Notes: a model not told the origin generated them from the sequence alone. Numbered from the stretch's first letter, positions 9,231-18,022 are shown. The stretch is 64,000 nt of DNA from Dechloromonas sp. TW-R-39-2 (GCF_016864195.1 NZ_CP045202.1:2201001-2265000), one strand, 5' to 3'. A program made the numbers and translations.

Positions 9231-9875
9231 TCAGTCTTTATTGACCGGCGATTCCGGATCAACCAGGAAAGCCACGAGGTGAGTGATCTGCTCCGGTGTC
9301 AGCCAGCTGTGCAGGCCGAAACGGGGCATGTTGGTACAAGCCGTGAACGAGTTCGAGTTGTATATTTTGTCGTAGGCGTATTTGACGATTTCGTCGGAGG
9401 TGCCGCGCAGTTTGCTGAAATGGTGCAGGCTCGGGCCTATCGTCCCGTAGGCCACTTCTTTCTTGGCCAACGCATGGCAAGCGTAGCAATTCCCGCCTCG
9501 CACACGGTCAGCAGGATCAGGCTGGATAAAACCAATGTGCCCGCCGGTACCGACGGCTGCCAGCTTTTCGCCCTCTTTCCAGTCGCCAATCAACTTGCCA
9601 TCGACCGGGTAGCGAATTGTGGCTTTGTTGAGTTTCTCAAGCTTCTCGCCGATTTTTCGAGGCGGATTATCGCGATACTCACCACAGGTTTTCATCGTTT
9701 CATCCTGCACCAGGCGCGTCATCCAGTATTTTGGATTGTCGGCCCGGAACGAACCCAGGAACATCCGCTCAGCCTCCCCGGCATGCTTGCCCCCAGGAGC
9801 ATCCGCTGGACTGCCAGCAAAAACGGGGGTGACTGCTGCGGTCAACAAGGAAAAAATGGCAATTTTCAATTTCAT
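9231..9875 (-). CDS. soxX: Cytochrome SoxX
   Basis: This is a 214-residue protein with a Sec signal peptide ending V-F-A-G and one haem motif C-Y-A-C-H. With SoxA it forms the SoxXA cytochrome that couples thiosulfate to the cysteine of SoxY. The ATG at 9875 is preferred because the AGGGAG site sits the right distance upstream; the TTG at 9893 and ATG at 9881 overlap or abut that site. It begins 15 bases after the soxA stop. It is longer than the shortest SoxX forms because of an extra segment between signal and haem. Confidence 0.94.
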   Translation of the reverse strand: MKLKIAIFSLLTAAVTPVFAGSPADAPGGKHAGEAERMFLGSFRADNPKYWMTRLVQDETMKTCGEYRDNPPRKIGEKLEKLNKATIRYPVDGKLIGDWKEGEKLAAVGTGGHIGFIQPDPADRVRGGNCYACHALAKKEVAYGTIGPSLHHFSKLRGTSDEIVKYAYDKIYNSNSFTACTNMPRFGLHSWLTPEQITHLVAFLVDPESPVNKD

Positions 9876-9889
9876 GGTCATCTCCCTTT

Positions 9890-10702
9890 TCAACGCTTGA
9901 TGCCCGGCGTTTCCATGACCGTGCCAGTCGCCGTTTTTTGCAGATAGGTTTCCAGGGCGATGACCGAATCAGCCAGATAATTGGGCTCCGGCCAGCGAGC
10001 CTGACGCATGCAGTCGATCAGCCGACGCTGCATGGTCCACACCGCCCCCTGGGAGACGCGATAGGATGGCCATGTCTTCATTGCCGTGCCGGCGCCTTCC
10101 TGGGTGGTCAGGTTGCCGAGTTCCTGCAATCGAATACGCTTGCCTTCCTGACCATGGCAGATTGCGCAGGAAAAATCCTGCGGCCCGGCGCGACGGTAAA
10201 AAATATACTCGCCCATCTTGGCCATCTTTGCTTCAGCGGGATGCATGGCAGGGGCATTGATCGGCTTGCCATTCGATTTTGCCCCGATGAAAGTCACTAG
10301 CGCCTCGATATCCGACTCAGTCCCCGGCTTTGAATACCAGTTTCTTGTCACCTCCTCCTGCTTGAATCCTTGCAAGGTGACCATGCAATGCACCAGACGG
10401 GATTCGACGTCCATCACCTTGTTGGTATCCTTGAAATACTTGGGCAACTGGGCATAAGCACCATCCAGCTTGCCTGGACCAAGGCCCATGTCGCATTGTT
10501 CGAGCGAAGCATTCCTTGGCCCGCGCTTTTCGGACCACAAGCCCTCGCCTTTCACTTCGAGCAAATCAGCCGGATTGCCATCGGCCAGCGCTTCACGATA
10601 TTTGGCCAGTTCATCGGCAACTCTGTCCTGGGCCATCAGCGGCCCCGAAAAACAGGCAGAAAGTGCCACTCCAACCGAATAAGCAAGTAATCGACGGATC
10701 AT
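9890..10702 (-). CDS. soxA: Cytochrome SoxA, monohaem form
   Basis: The 270-residue protein has a signal peptide (about 1-24). Only one CxxCH is present, C179-A-I-C-H183, and the distal cysteine ligand is likely C231 in R-R-L-I-D-C-M-R. The N-terminal haem site of dihaem SoxA is replaced by C70-D-M-G-L-G, and C70 could pair with C106 as a disulfide, as in monohaem SoxA of Starkeya. With SoxX it catalyses oxidative conjugation of thiosulfate to SoxYZ. The ATG at 10702 has a strong GGAGGAG; the longer frame upstream is rejected. Confidence 0.95.
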   Translation of the reverse strand: MIRRLLAYSVGVALSACFSGPLMAQDRVADELAKYREALADGNPADLLEVKGEGLWSEKRGPRNASLEQCDMGLGPGKLDGAYAQLPKYFKDTNKVMDVESRLVHCMVTLQGFKQEEVTRNWYSKPGTESDIEALVTFIGAKSNGKPINAPAMHPAEAKMAKMGEYIFYRRAGPQDFSCAICHGQEGKRIRLQELGNLTTQEGAGTAMKTWPSYRVSQGAVWTMQRRLIDCMRQARWPEPNYLADSVIALETYLQKTATGTVMETPGIKR

Positions 10703-10771
10703 TTTCACTCCTCCGTGGGGATAAAACGGGCAGCTACGGTCTACGCCGTTTAGCTGCCATTTTTGCTGCAA

Positions 10772-11083
10772 TCAGTTGATCGCTGCCTCATCTGTCCGGC
10801 TATCGCCCTTGTTGTCCTTCCAGGAAACAACAATCTTGTCGCCCTTGGCGCCGCCCTTGAACTTGAATGCCATGTACGGATTTTTGGATACGGATGGGCC
10901 AAACTCACTGGACAGCACGACCTTGTCGTTATGCTTGGCCGTCAGTTCGGTAATGAACCAGGCCGGCACAATGGCCCCGGCGGCATCCTTGCGCTGGCCG
11001 GTTTCCATTTCGTGGCTGATCAGTACCTTGACTTCGGTCACGCCATCCTTGTTGGCGGCGCGGATTTTCATTGGATTTGCCAT
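10772..11083 (-). CDS. soxZ: Sulfur carrier subunit SoxZ
   Basis: The 103-residue protein has no signal peptide and matches SoxZ throughout (M-K-I-R-A at the start, L-I-S-H-E-M-E-T-G, and the E-F-G-P-S-V-S-K-N-P-Y strand). SoxZ partners SoxY and is exported with it by the Tat route of SoxY. AGGAG precedes the ATG. It sits directly after soxY, as in nearly all sox operons. Confidence 0.96.
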   Translation of the reverse strand: MANPMKIRAANKDGVTEVKVLISHEMETGQRKDAAGAIVPAWFITELTAKHNDKVVLSSEFGPSVSKNPYMAFKFKGGAKGDKIVVSWKDNKGDSRTDEAAIN

Positions 11084-11117
11084 ATCGATCTCCTAAATTT
11101 TTAAATGTCGTTACCGA

Positions 11118-11585
11118 TCAGCCGCCGCAGCCGCCCAGGGTGACCTTGATTTCCTTGGTCGCCATGAAGAACTTGCCATCCGATTTGACCAGGGCATAGA
11201 TGTTCGACGTCTGGCCCATCTTGACGCGGGTCTGGACATTGGCTTCGGTGCCTTCCGGCAGATTGAAGCTGGCGGCCAGCGCATTCGGGTTCTTTTCGAT
11301 CAGGATGGCAACCATGGTCACGTTGGGCAGCGTGGACGCCACGCCAACCGGTACGACAGCACCGTTTTCGGCAATATCCGGGCCGGTCACCTGGACATCC
11401 TTGCTATCGGCCGGCGCACCGGCACCCAGCGCCTTCAGCGTATCGGCCATGCTCTTGGCGTCAAAAGCCGCCTTGTTCCAGTCAGCCAGAGCCATGCCCG
11501 GAGTGATGATGCCTGCGGCGGCGAGAATGCTCATCAGGGCAGCGCCCGAACCAGCCTTCAATACATTGCGACGTTGCTTGTTCAT
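11118..11585 (-). CDS. soxY: Sulfur carrier subunit SoxY
   Basis: The 155-residue protein has a Tat-type leader (Q-R-R-N-V-L-K-A-G) and the diagnostic C-terminal G-G-C-G-G swinging arm with C153, which covalently carries the sulfur substrate through the Sox cycle. The ATG at 11585 is preceded by GAGAGGAG and places the twin arginines near the N-terminus; the frame is open further upstream but would bury the leader. The gene starts 24 bases after the soxD stop. Confidence 0.97.
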   Translation of the reverse strand: MNKQRRNVLKAGSGAALMSILAAAGIITPGMALADWNKAAFDAKSMADTLKALGAGAPADSKDVQVTGPDIAENGAVVPVGVASTLPNVTMVAILIEKNPNALAASFNLPEGTEANVQTRVKMGQTSNIYALVKSDGKFFMATKEIKVTLGGCGG

Positions 11586-11608
11586 AACTTCTCCTCTCAG
11601 AAATTGAT

Positions 11609-12658
11609 TTACTTCGCGCCGGACAGAATCCACTTGACCAGTGTCTTCAAGTCCTCATCCTTCAGGTGCCCATTCGGCGGCATCGGGACCGCCCCCCAGA
11701 CGCCCTGCCCGCCAGCCTTGACCTTGGCCACCAGGCGATCCTCTGCATCGGGCTGGTCCTTGTAGCGGGCCAGCACTTCGTTGTAGCCAGGACCAACGAT
11801 CTTGTTATTGACGCCATGGCAGGCCATGCAGCCGTTCTTGGTCGCTATTTCCATCGCCGGATTGGCCGCCGGTTTGGTTGTCGCTGCCGGCGAACCAAGC
11901 GTGCGGGTGCCACGCACCGGGCCGAAGGAGCGGTATTGATCGGCCAGTTCGCCGTGGGCTGTGCGGGCATAATCCGGCAAGGTGGAACCGATCAGCACGT
12001 CGCTCTTGCAGTTCTTCATGCAGGCCGTGTTCTTGACGTCCGGCGTGCCGCCGTTGCCGATACCGCCTTTTTGGGCCGAAGCACCCGGCCACATGCCGTG
12101 GTCGGTCGTCATGCCGTTACGGTTGGGCAGCAGCTTTTGCACATCGCCCATATTCTTGTCGGACAACTCGAAATCGCCGGGGACGATTTCCTGCAAATTC
12201 AGCAAGTAAGCCAGGATGGCGTAGACATCGTCCGGTTTCAGCGACTTCGGTGCCGTCCAGGGCATGGCGCGCTGGATATAGTCGAAAACGGTTGAAATGG
12301 TAGCCACCTTGGTAAACGTCGTACGCTGCGGCAACTCACCGGAAGACAGCCCCTTGACCCGGCCGGTCTTGATATCGTCCTTGGTCGTGCCGCCGGCCAG
12401 CGGCGTGAATACCTCGTTCGACTCACCGAACGAACCATGGCACGAAGCACATTTTTCTTCGAAAACCTCCTGGCCGCGCTCGACATTACCCTTGCCCTTC
12501 GGCAAGCCCTTGAAGTCTGGGCGTACGTCGATGTCCCAAGCCTTGACTTCAGCCGGCGTCGCCTGGCGCCCGACTCCCTTGAAGTTATCGAAAGGCAATG
12601 CTGCGGTCGACACCCCGAAAATGGCTAAAACGAGAACCGATTTAGAGAACCTGGACAT
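11609..12658 (-). CDS. soxD: Dihaem cytochrome SoxD, sulfane dehydrogenase subunit
   Basis: The 349-residue protein has a signal peptide and two haem motifs, C-A-S-C-H and C-M-A-C-H, in separate cytochrome c domains. SoxD accepts electrons from the molybdoprotein SoxC during oxidation of sulfane sulfur on SoxY. GGGGAGG precedes the ATG at 12658, whose first 17 bases overlap the end of soxC, suggesting translational coupling. A longer open frame (to 12814) lies entirely inside soxC in another frame and is rejected. Confidence 0.95.
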   Translation of the reverse strand: MSRFSKSVLVLAIFGVSTAALPFDNFKGVGRQATPAEVKAWDIDVRPDFKGLPKGKGNVERGQEVFEEKCASCHGSFGESNEVFTPLAGGTTKDDIKTGRVKGLSSGELPQRTTFTKVATISTVFDYIQRAMPWTAPKSLKPDDVYAILAYLLNLQEIVPGDFELSDKNMGDVQKLLPNRNGMTTDHGMWPGASAQKGGIGNGGTPDVKNTACMKNCKSDVLIGSTLPDYARTAHGELADQYRSFGPVRGTRTLGSPAATTKPAANPAMEIATKNGCMACHGVNNKIVGPGYNEVLARYKDQPDAEDRLVAKVKAGGQGVWGAVPMPPNGHLKDEDLKTLVKWILSGAK

Positions 12659-13991
12659 TGGTGACCTCCCCGCTTTCAATGACTTTCCAGGACTGGATGG
12701 CGTTGTTGTGATAAATCGACTTGGTCCCGCGTACCTTGCGAAGCTGGCCATAACTCGGCTGGACATAGCCGGTTTCATCGATTGCCCGCGACTGCAAGAT
12801 CGCCGGTTTACCATCCCACACCCAGTTGATGTTGAAGCGGGTCAGCGCCTTGTTTTGCACCGGACCTTCGATCCGTGCGGTCTGCCAGTTGATGCCGCCA
12901 TCGAAAGAAACATCAACCTGCTTGATGCGACCGCGGCCCGACCAGGCCAGACCGGTGACGTTGTAGAACCCCTTGTCGAGCAGCGTCTGACCGCCCGATG
13001 GCGAGGTAATCACCGACTTGGCTTCCTGGATGGAACTGTACTGACGATGCAGGCCATTCGGCTGCAGGTCGATGTAATGCACAGCTTCATCCTTGGTCGC
13101 ATACGGCTTGTCACCGACTTCGATGCGACGCAGCCATTTGACCCAGGAAACCCCCTGAACGCCAGGCACGATGAGGCGCAGCGGATAACCGTTTTCCGGC
13201 CGCAGCATTTCACCATTCTGACCATAAGCAACGAAAACCTCACCGGACTCGACCATTTCCATCGGAATGGTCCGCGTCATCGACGAGCCATCGGCGCCTT
13301 CGGCCAGCACATAGCGGGCTTTCTTGTAATCGACGCCACAGTCTTCGAGCAGCAGTTTGAGCGGCACCCCGGTAAACTCTGAACAGGACAGCATGCCATG
13401 GGTGTATTGCACGGTCGGAACGGCAACATTGCCCCACTCCAACCCGGTATTCGCGCCGCATTCGATAAAGTGAATGCGCGATACCGAAGGCAGGCGCATC
13501 AGTTCATCCATCGTGTAAACCTTGGGCTTTTTCAGCAGCGAATCATCAGAACCATTGATCATCAGGCGATGCCGGGCCGGATCGACATCCTGCCAGCCCT
13601 GGTGATGGCGCTCAAAATGCAGTCCAGACGGTGTAATGATGCCAAACAGCCCTTGTAGCGGTGCAAATGAAACCGAAGCACCGCCCACTCGTGCCAATCC
13701 GGGAGACTCACGACGCAGAAGCTGGCTTTCAAATTTCGACGGCATGCCATAAGGATTGGTTGCTACCGGTTTGCCAAGAGTCGTGGACCATTCCGGCAGC
13801 TCCAGGATATTGCGATCCCCTTCGCTGGCCGCACGCGCCGCCAGCGGCATGGCCAGGGTTGCCCCTGCAGCCATAAAACTTTTGCGCAGAAAATCACGTC
13901 GCCCCGCAGCCACAGCCTTGACCTGCGCCTCCGACAGAAAGTTTTCCGGGGCATGCTTCAGGCGCCCAGGTTGTTTCACTATATCGACCAT
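12642..13991 (-). CDS. soxC: Molybdopterin sulfane dehydrogenase SoxC
   Basis: The 449-residue member of the sulfite oxidase family has a Tat leader (G-R-R-D-F-L-R-K-S-F at about residue 30). The molybdenum-ligating cysteine sits in F-I-E-C-G-A-N-T-G, and a Mo-co dimerisation domain fills the C-terminal third. With SoxD it removes six electrons from the sulfane sulfur on SoxY, giving complete oxidation without sulfur globules. It is the first structural gene, 33 bases after the regulator, so soxR and the structural genes are probably one transcript. Confidence 0.96.
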   Translation of the reverse strand: MVDIVKQPGRLKHAPENFLSEAQVKAVAAGRRDFLRKSFMAAGATLAMPLAARAASEGDRNILELPEWSTTLGKPVATNPYGMPSKFESQLLRRESPGLARVGGASVSFAPLQGLFGIITPSGLHFERHHQGWQDVDPARHRLMINGSDDSLLKKPKVYTMDELMRLPSVSRIHFIECGANTGLEWGNVAVPTVQYTHGMLSCSEFTGVPLKLLLEDCGVDYKKARYVLAEGADGSSMTRTIPMEMVESGEVFVAYGQNGEMLRPENGYPLRLIVPGVQGVSWVKWLRRIEVGDKPYATKDEAVHYIDLQPNGLHRQYSSIQEAKSVITSPSGGQTLLDKGFYNVTGLAWSGRGRIKQVDVSFDGGINWQTARIEGPVQNKALTRFNINWVWDGKPAILQSRAIDETGYVQPSYGQLRKVRGTKSIYHNNAIQSWKVIESGEVTNVQVL

Positions 13992-14024
13992 AGAGTTGAT
14001 CCCCCTCCGTTTATTGAATTTGAA

Positions 14025-14357
14025 TTACCGCTTGTTGCGGCTGCTCAATCCCATCTGTTCGCCCAGGTCCCGACTTGCCACCGTGATGCTGACCGTCCGG
14101 CAAATATCAACAAAATTTGGATCGATCACGCGGTACAGAACTGAACTTCCTTCCCGCCGCCGTTCAACCACGCCGGCGCGATAAAGAATGTTCAGGTGGC
14201 GAGAAATGTTGGCTTGCGTCAGACCGATTTTTTCAACGACTTCGTGAACCGGCCGCTCCTCCATGCAAAGACAGGAAAGGATGCGCAGACGCGTCGGATC
14301 GGCCAGCAATCCAAAGTAATGCGCCACCTGTTCGTAGACCTGAAGAGCTTCGTCCAT
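14025..14357 (-). CDS. soxR: ArsR-family repressor of the sox operon
   Basis: The 110-residue winged-helix protein is of the ArsR/SmtB type: L-A-D-P-T-R-L-R-I-L-S-C-L, C-M-E-E-R-P-V-H-E-V and L-T-Q-A-N-I-S-R-H-L-N-I-L form the DNA-binding region. Sox-linked ArsR repressors sense sulfur compounds through cysteines, and C-L-C-M-E offers two close cysteines here. ATG at 14357 was chosen; a TTG at 14387 would add ten residues. It heads the soxCDYZAXB operon and diverges from the cytochrome/flavoprotein pair. The name follows sox usage, not the MerR-type SoxR of E. coli. Confidence 0.88.
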   Translation of the reverse strand: MDEALQVYEQVAHYFGLLADPTRLRILSCLCMEERPVHEVVEKIGLTQANISRHLNILYRAGVVERRREGSSVLYRVIDPNFVDICRTVSITVASRDLGEQMGLSSRNKR

Positions 14358-14539
14358 GCCGTTTTTTTGATTTAGATTAACAATCAATGTATAACTGCAT
14401 ACTTATATAGTCAACTACTAATATGTTGCGATGTAGCATGCAATTTGGGCTAAAGGGCTTTACCCTTGAGCCTGTGCTGATCCAGAAAAACAAAAATCGG
14501 CTATAAACCCTGTCACCATCACTCAGAGGAGATGTCTCG
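14358..14539. promoter_or_regulatory. Divergent sox control region
   Basis: This AT-rich gap between soxR and the cytochrome gene must hold promoters for both directions. It contains the near-palindrome TAGTCAACTA (14408-14417, 8 of 10 positions symmetric), a GTAT/ATAC pair close to the soxR side, and a nine-base hairpin (14449-14471, one mismatch, loop CTTTA) in the leader of the cytochrome gene. Any of these could be the SoxR operator; nothing seen decides between them. Confidence 0.5.
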
Positions 14540-14845
14540 ATGAAACTGCTATCTACCGCCGCTGCGGTGTGCCTGATTGCCACAAGTAGCGTGGCATACG
14601 CTGCTGATCCCAACCTTGGTCGCAATCTGGCTGCCACCTGTGCAAATTGTCATGGCACCAACGGCAACGCAGTCAAGGGCGCCGGACTGGATTCTCTGGC
14701 CGGCATCCCCAAAGACAAGACTCTCCAGAAACTGGCTGATTTCAAGAATGGCGACAAACCCGCATCGATCATGCACCAGATTTCCAAGGGTTACACCGAC
14801 GAGCAACTGGACCTGATTGCCACCTATTTCGCCGCACAAAAATAA
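14540..14845 (+). CDS. Monohaem c-type cytochrome paired with FccB-like flavoprotein
   Basis: The 101-residue protein has a signal peptide (ending A-Y-A-A) and one haem motif C-A-N-C-H, resembling cytochrome c553 and the small subunit of flavocytochrome c sulfide dehydrogenase (FccA/SoxE). A GAGGAG-like site precedes the ATG. It sits 12 bases before the flavoprotein gene, so the two likely form an electron-transfer complex in the periplasm. The usual methionine ligand lies in the C-terminal part (S-I-M-H-Q-I-S-K-G). Confidence 0.88.
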   Translation: MKLLSTAAAVCLIATSSVAYAADPNLGRNLAATCANCHGTNGNAVKGAGLDSLAGIPKDKTLQKLADFKNGDKPASIMHQISKGYTDEQLDLIATYFAAQK

Positions 14846-14857
14846 GGGGAGAACAAA

Positions 14858-16138
14858 ATGATGCTGATGAAACGACGTGATTTCCTGAAAATGGGGGCAG
14901 CAGCCAGCGCGATGGCCTCGATGTACGGCTGCGGCGCCATGGGTGGCAAGGCAAACGGTCATGTAGTCGTGGTAGGTGGGGGCTATGGCGGTGCAACTGT
15001 CGCCAAGTATCTGCGCATGTGGAGCGAGGGCGGCGTGCACGTCACGCTGATCGAACGTAATCCGACGTTTATTTCATGCCCGATTTCCAATCTGGTCATC
15101 GGTGGCACAAAAACGATGGAAGACATCACCGTCAGTTACGAAAACCTCAAAAGCAAATGGGGCGTACGTGTCGTCCAGGATGAGGTTCTCGCGGTCGACG
15201 CGGCAAAACGCACGGTTTCGCTCAAATCCGGCGCCTCCCTGAATTACGATCGCCTCGTACTCTCACCGGGGGTCGATTTCATGTGTGATGAAATCCCCGG
15301 CCTCAAAGGCGCGGATGCTCAAGCCCAAATTCTGCATGCCTGGAAAGCTGGCCCGCAGACAGTTGCCCTGCGCAAACAGCTGGAATCGATGAAAGATGGC
15401 GGCACCTACGCCATCTCCATTCCCAAAGCACCCTACCGTTGCCCGCCCGGCCCCTACGAGCGCGCTTGCCTGGTTGCCGATTATTTCAAAAAGAACAAAC
15501 CCAAATCAAAGGTTGTCATTCTTGACGCCAATGAGGACGTCATGTCCAAAAAGGCCCTGTTCACCAAGGCCTGGGGCGATCTCTACAAAGGCATGATCGA
15601 GTATCGCAACAACAGTGAGGTGAAAGACGTTGAAGTGGCCAGCAACACCGCAATCCTTGAATTCGACAAGTTCAAGGCGGATGTGCTGAACGTCATCCCA
15701 CCGCACCGTGCTGGCGATATCGCCCACAAATCAGGCATCAAGCTGATCAACAATCGCTGGGTCGATATCAACTGGCTGAGCATGGAGTCCACCAGTACGC
15801 CAGGAATTCATGTCCTGGGTGATGCCATCTTCCCTGCCCCAACGATGCCGAAATCCGGCCACATGGCAAATCAACACGGCAAGCTGGCTGCTGCAGCCAT
15901 CCTTAACCTGATGGCCGGGTTGGAACCTAATCCGGCCCCCGTGGTGATGAATACCTGCTACAGCTTCGTCGATGCCAAAAACGTGATTCACGTTGCATCC
16001 GTGCACCAGTACGACGCTGCGACCAAGACCGTGCAACCAGTCAAGGGAGCCGGTGGAGTCTCTGCGGCACGCAACGAACTGGAAGGCAAGGTTGCCATGG
16101 GTTGGGCAAAAAATATCTGGGCTGACATGCTGACCTGA
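14858..16138 (+). CDS. fccB: Flavocytochrome c sulfide dehydrogenase flavoprotein (FccB/SoxF)
   Basis: The 426-residue protein has a Tat leader (K-R-R-D-F-L-K-M), an FAD-binding G-G-G-Y-G-G-A-T and the two redox cysteines typical of FccB/SQR-like enzymes, in F-I-S-C-P-I-S-N and in Y-R-C-P-P-G-P-Y-E-R. FccB oxidises sulfide to sulfane sulfur and passes electrons to its cytochrome subunit; the sox-linked version SoxF can reactivate the Sox system. AAGGGGAG precedes the ATG. A strong terminator follows. Whether it should be called fccB or soxF cannot be told from sequence alone. Confidence 0.92.
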   Translation: MMLMKRRDFLKMGAAASAMASMYGCGAMGGKANGHVVVVGGGYGGATVAKYLRMWSEGGVHVTLIERNPTFISCPISNLVIGGTKTMEDITVSYENLKSKWGVRVVQDEVLAVDAAKRTVSLKSGASLNYDRLVLSPGVDFMCDEIPGLKGADAQAQILHAWKAGPQTVALRKQLESMKDGGTYAISIPKAPYRCPPGPYERACLVADYFKKNKPKSKVVILDANEDVMSKKALFTKAWGDLYKGMIEYRNNSEVKDVEVASNTAILEFDKFKADVLNVIPPHRAGDIAHKSGIKLINNRWVDINWLSMESTSTPGIHVLGDAIFPAPTMPKSGHMANQHGKLAAAAILNLMAGLEPNPAPVVMNTCYSFVDAKNVIHVASVHQYDAATKTVQPVKGAGGVSAARNELEGKVAMGWAKNIWADMLT

Positions 16139-16157
16139 ACGCGGGTCGCAGCCATTG

Positions 16158-16184
16158 AAAAAGGCCGCAAATGCGGCCTTTTTT
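16158..16184. terminator. Bidirectional terminator between fccB and cytochrome c4
   Basis: AAGGCCGCA (16161-16169) pairs with TGCGGCCTT (16172-16180), with an A-run before and a T-run after, so it can stop transcripts from both convergent genes. Confidence 0.88.
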
Positions 16185-16201
16185 GTCGACTGTCTTGAAT
16201 C

Positions 16202-16819
16202 TCAATCCAGCGTTGCGATGTACTCGGCAACAGCATGCGTTTCGAGTTCCGAGAGTTTGGATGCAATGGTGTGCATCACCGCATTGTCGTTGGTGCGTTC
16301 CCGCTTGTTGAACTGCTTCAACTGGTCTTCGATGTAACGTGGGTGCTGCCCAGCCAGGCGTGGCAACAGCGGCGTACCGTAGCCCTTGGCACCATGGCAA
16401 CTGGCGCAGGAAGGCAGACCGGAAAACTGGTTGCCGCGGGTAAAGATGAATTTTCCGACGGCAAGCAATTCGGCATCCTTACCTTGCCTGGGCTTGGCTG
16501 TCTTGCCTTCAAAAAAAGCACCGAGTGACTTCATTTCCTCCGGCGTCAGTTCGTCAGCCTGCGGCTTCATCGTGTCGCTCTTGCGCTTGCCGGACTTGAA
16601 GTCGCCCAATTGCTTCGCAATGTACTCGGAGTGCTGTCCGGCCAGTCTCGGGAAAACCGCGCTGGCAGACTCACCTTCGAGTCCGTGACAAAGAAAACAG
16701 CGCCCGGAAACGATCTCCGTAGCCCTTGCCTGGTCCGCCTTTGCATCAGCAAAAACAGGGGCATTCAGTACGGAGAGCAAGGCCCCTGCACATAACAGAA
16801 GAGTTTTTTTATTTCCCAT
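16202..16819 (-). CDS. Dihaem cytochrome c4
   Basis: The 205-residue protein has a signal peptide (ending V-F-A-D) and two similar cytochrome c halves, each with a haem motif (C-F-L-C-H and C-A-S-C-H) and a P-R-L-A-G-Q-H segment after it, which is the hallmark of the c4 family. Cytochrome c4 carries electrons between bc1 complex, Sox enzymes and terminal oxidases. It converges with fccB and diverges from the SoxH-like gene across an AT-rich promoter region. Confidence 0.93.
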   Translation of the reverse strand: MGNKKTLLLCAGALLSVLNAPVFADAKADQARATEIVSGRCFLCHGLEGESASAVFPRLAGQHSEYIAKQLGDFKSGKRKSDTMKPQADELTPEEMKSLGAFFEGKTAKPRQGKDAELLAVGKFIFTRGNQFSGLPSCASCHGAKGYGTPLLPRLAGQHPRYIEDQLKQFNKRERTNDNAVMHTIASKLSELETHAVAEYIATLD

Positions 16820-16850
16820 GCAGCCACCCCATTGATTAAATATTAGTTGT

Positions 16851-16867
16851 TTATTATTAAATAATAA
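16851..16867. promoter_or_regulatory. AT-rich perfect palindrome in divergent promoter
   Basis: TTATTATT and AATAATAA flank a single A, giving a 17-base perfect inverted repeat in the gap between cytochrome c4 and the SoxH-like gene. It could be an operator, although low-complexity AT sequence makes chance palindromes more likely. Confidence 0.4.
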
Positions 16868-16978
16868 TTCGCTTACACTTAGCTTTCAATCGAATACGGA
16901 AAAAGCTTCCGCTACCAGCAAAAATACCATTCAGACAATCAAGTACGAATTTTACGCTGCGATTGCCAGGAGACATTG

Positions 16979-17989
16979 ATGAACCGCCGTCGTTTTCTTC
17001 AAAGTACAGCTGCTTTTTCAACCCTCTCAACGATTGAATTCACGCCTTGGCAAACAATCAGTGCATTTGCCAGGGAGGTTGATGATTTTGTCCGCGGTCC
17101 GGTCGTGAAAGACCATCCGCTCGTGCAAGTCTCGAAACATGTCTGGATGATCCACTCACCCGATGGTTTCCCTACCCCGGAAAACCAGGGGATGATGTGC
17201 AACATCACTTTTGTGAATACCGCCAAAGGGTTGATCGTCGTGGACTCCGGGGCCTCGGTACAAATCGGCGAGATGGCCATCAGGCAAGCTCGGCAGGCCT
17301 TCAAGAAGCCTGTCGTGGCAATCATCAACACCCATTACCACGGCGATCATTGGCTCGGCAATCACGCTTACGTTGAAACTTACGGTGAAAGCCTCCCGAT
17401 CTACGCCCATCCAGGAACAATCAAGGCGGTACAAGGGGTTCAAGGCAACATGTGGCGAACTTTGATGGAGCAATGGACGAACCAGGCCACCTTGGGTACA
17501 CGCGTGGTGCCACCAACTCATCCTCTGGAACATGGCAGCGAATTGAAATACGGTGACGTAACGCTGCGCATGCATCACTTCGGAACCGTGCACACCCCCT
17601 ATGATCTGTGTGTCGAGGTGCTGGAGGACAAACTGGTACTGGTGGGTGATGTCGCAATGGACCGGCGAATTGCCAACATGGACGATGGCTCTTATCTCGG
17701 TACGCTGAAAGCCTACGAAGGACTGGAAAAGACAGGCGCCAATCTCTGGCTTCCCGGGCATGGAAAAGCCAGCGCCCAGGTTCTGCAATGGAATCGCGAA
17801 TTATTCGAGGGCATTTATCGTCCGTGCGAGCAAGCCATCAAGGATGGCCTGGGACTTGAAGAAGCCAAGAAACTGGTTCTCAAGGATTCGCGTGTTGCCA
17901 GCCGCTCGCTCGACACCAAAGGTTTTGACAGCAACATCGGAAAATATGTGAGCCTGGCCTACCTTGAAGCAGAAGCTGCCGGATTTTGA
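16979..17989 (+). CDS. Tat-exported metallo-beta-lactamase-fold hydrolase (SoxH-like)
   Basis: The 336-residue protein has a twin-arginine leader (N-R-R-R-F-L-Q-S) and the MBL metal motif H-Y-H-G-D-H-W, a later H-x-G-x-x-H-T histidine, V-G-D-V-A as aspartate ligand and L-P-G-H-G. Similar proteins are encoded in sox clusters as SoxH, whose exact reaction is unsettled; others belong to quinoprotein relay systems. The ATG at 16979 has AGGAG six bases upstream, and the TTG just before it is rejected. It runs codirectionally with the next two small genes. Confidence 0.85.
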   Translation: MNRRRFLQSTAAFSTLSTIEFTPWQTISAFAREVDDFVRGPVVKDHPLVQVSKHVWMIHSPDGFPTPENQGMMCNITFVNTAKGLIVVDSGASVQIGEMAIRQARQAFKKPVVAIINTHYHGDHWLGNHAYVETYGESLPIYAHPGTIKAVQGVQGNMWRTLMEQWTNQATLGTRVVPPTHPLEHGSELKYGDVTLRMHHFGTVHTPYDLCVEVLEDKLVLVGDVAMDRRIANMDDGSYLGTLKAYEGLEKTGANLWLPGHGKASAQVLQWNRELFEGIYRPCEQAIKDGLGLEEAKKLVLKDSRVASRSLDTKGFDSNIGKYVSLAYLEAEAAGF

Positions 17990-18022
17990 CCCTTCCCTTA
18001 TTCATCCTCAAAGAGAAAACAC

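Noticed and set aside
12297..13382. 361-codon plus-strand frame across soxD and soxC
   Set aside because: It lies opposite two well-supported sox genes and shows no recognisable domain.
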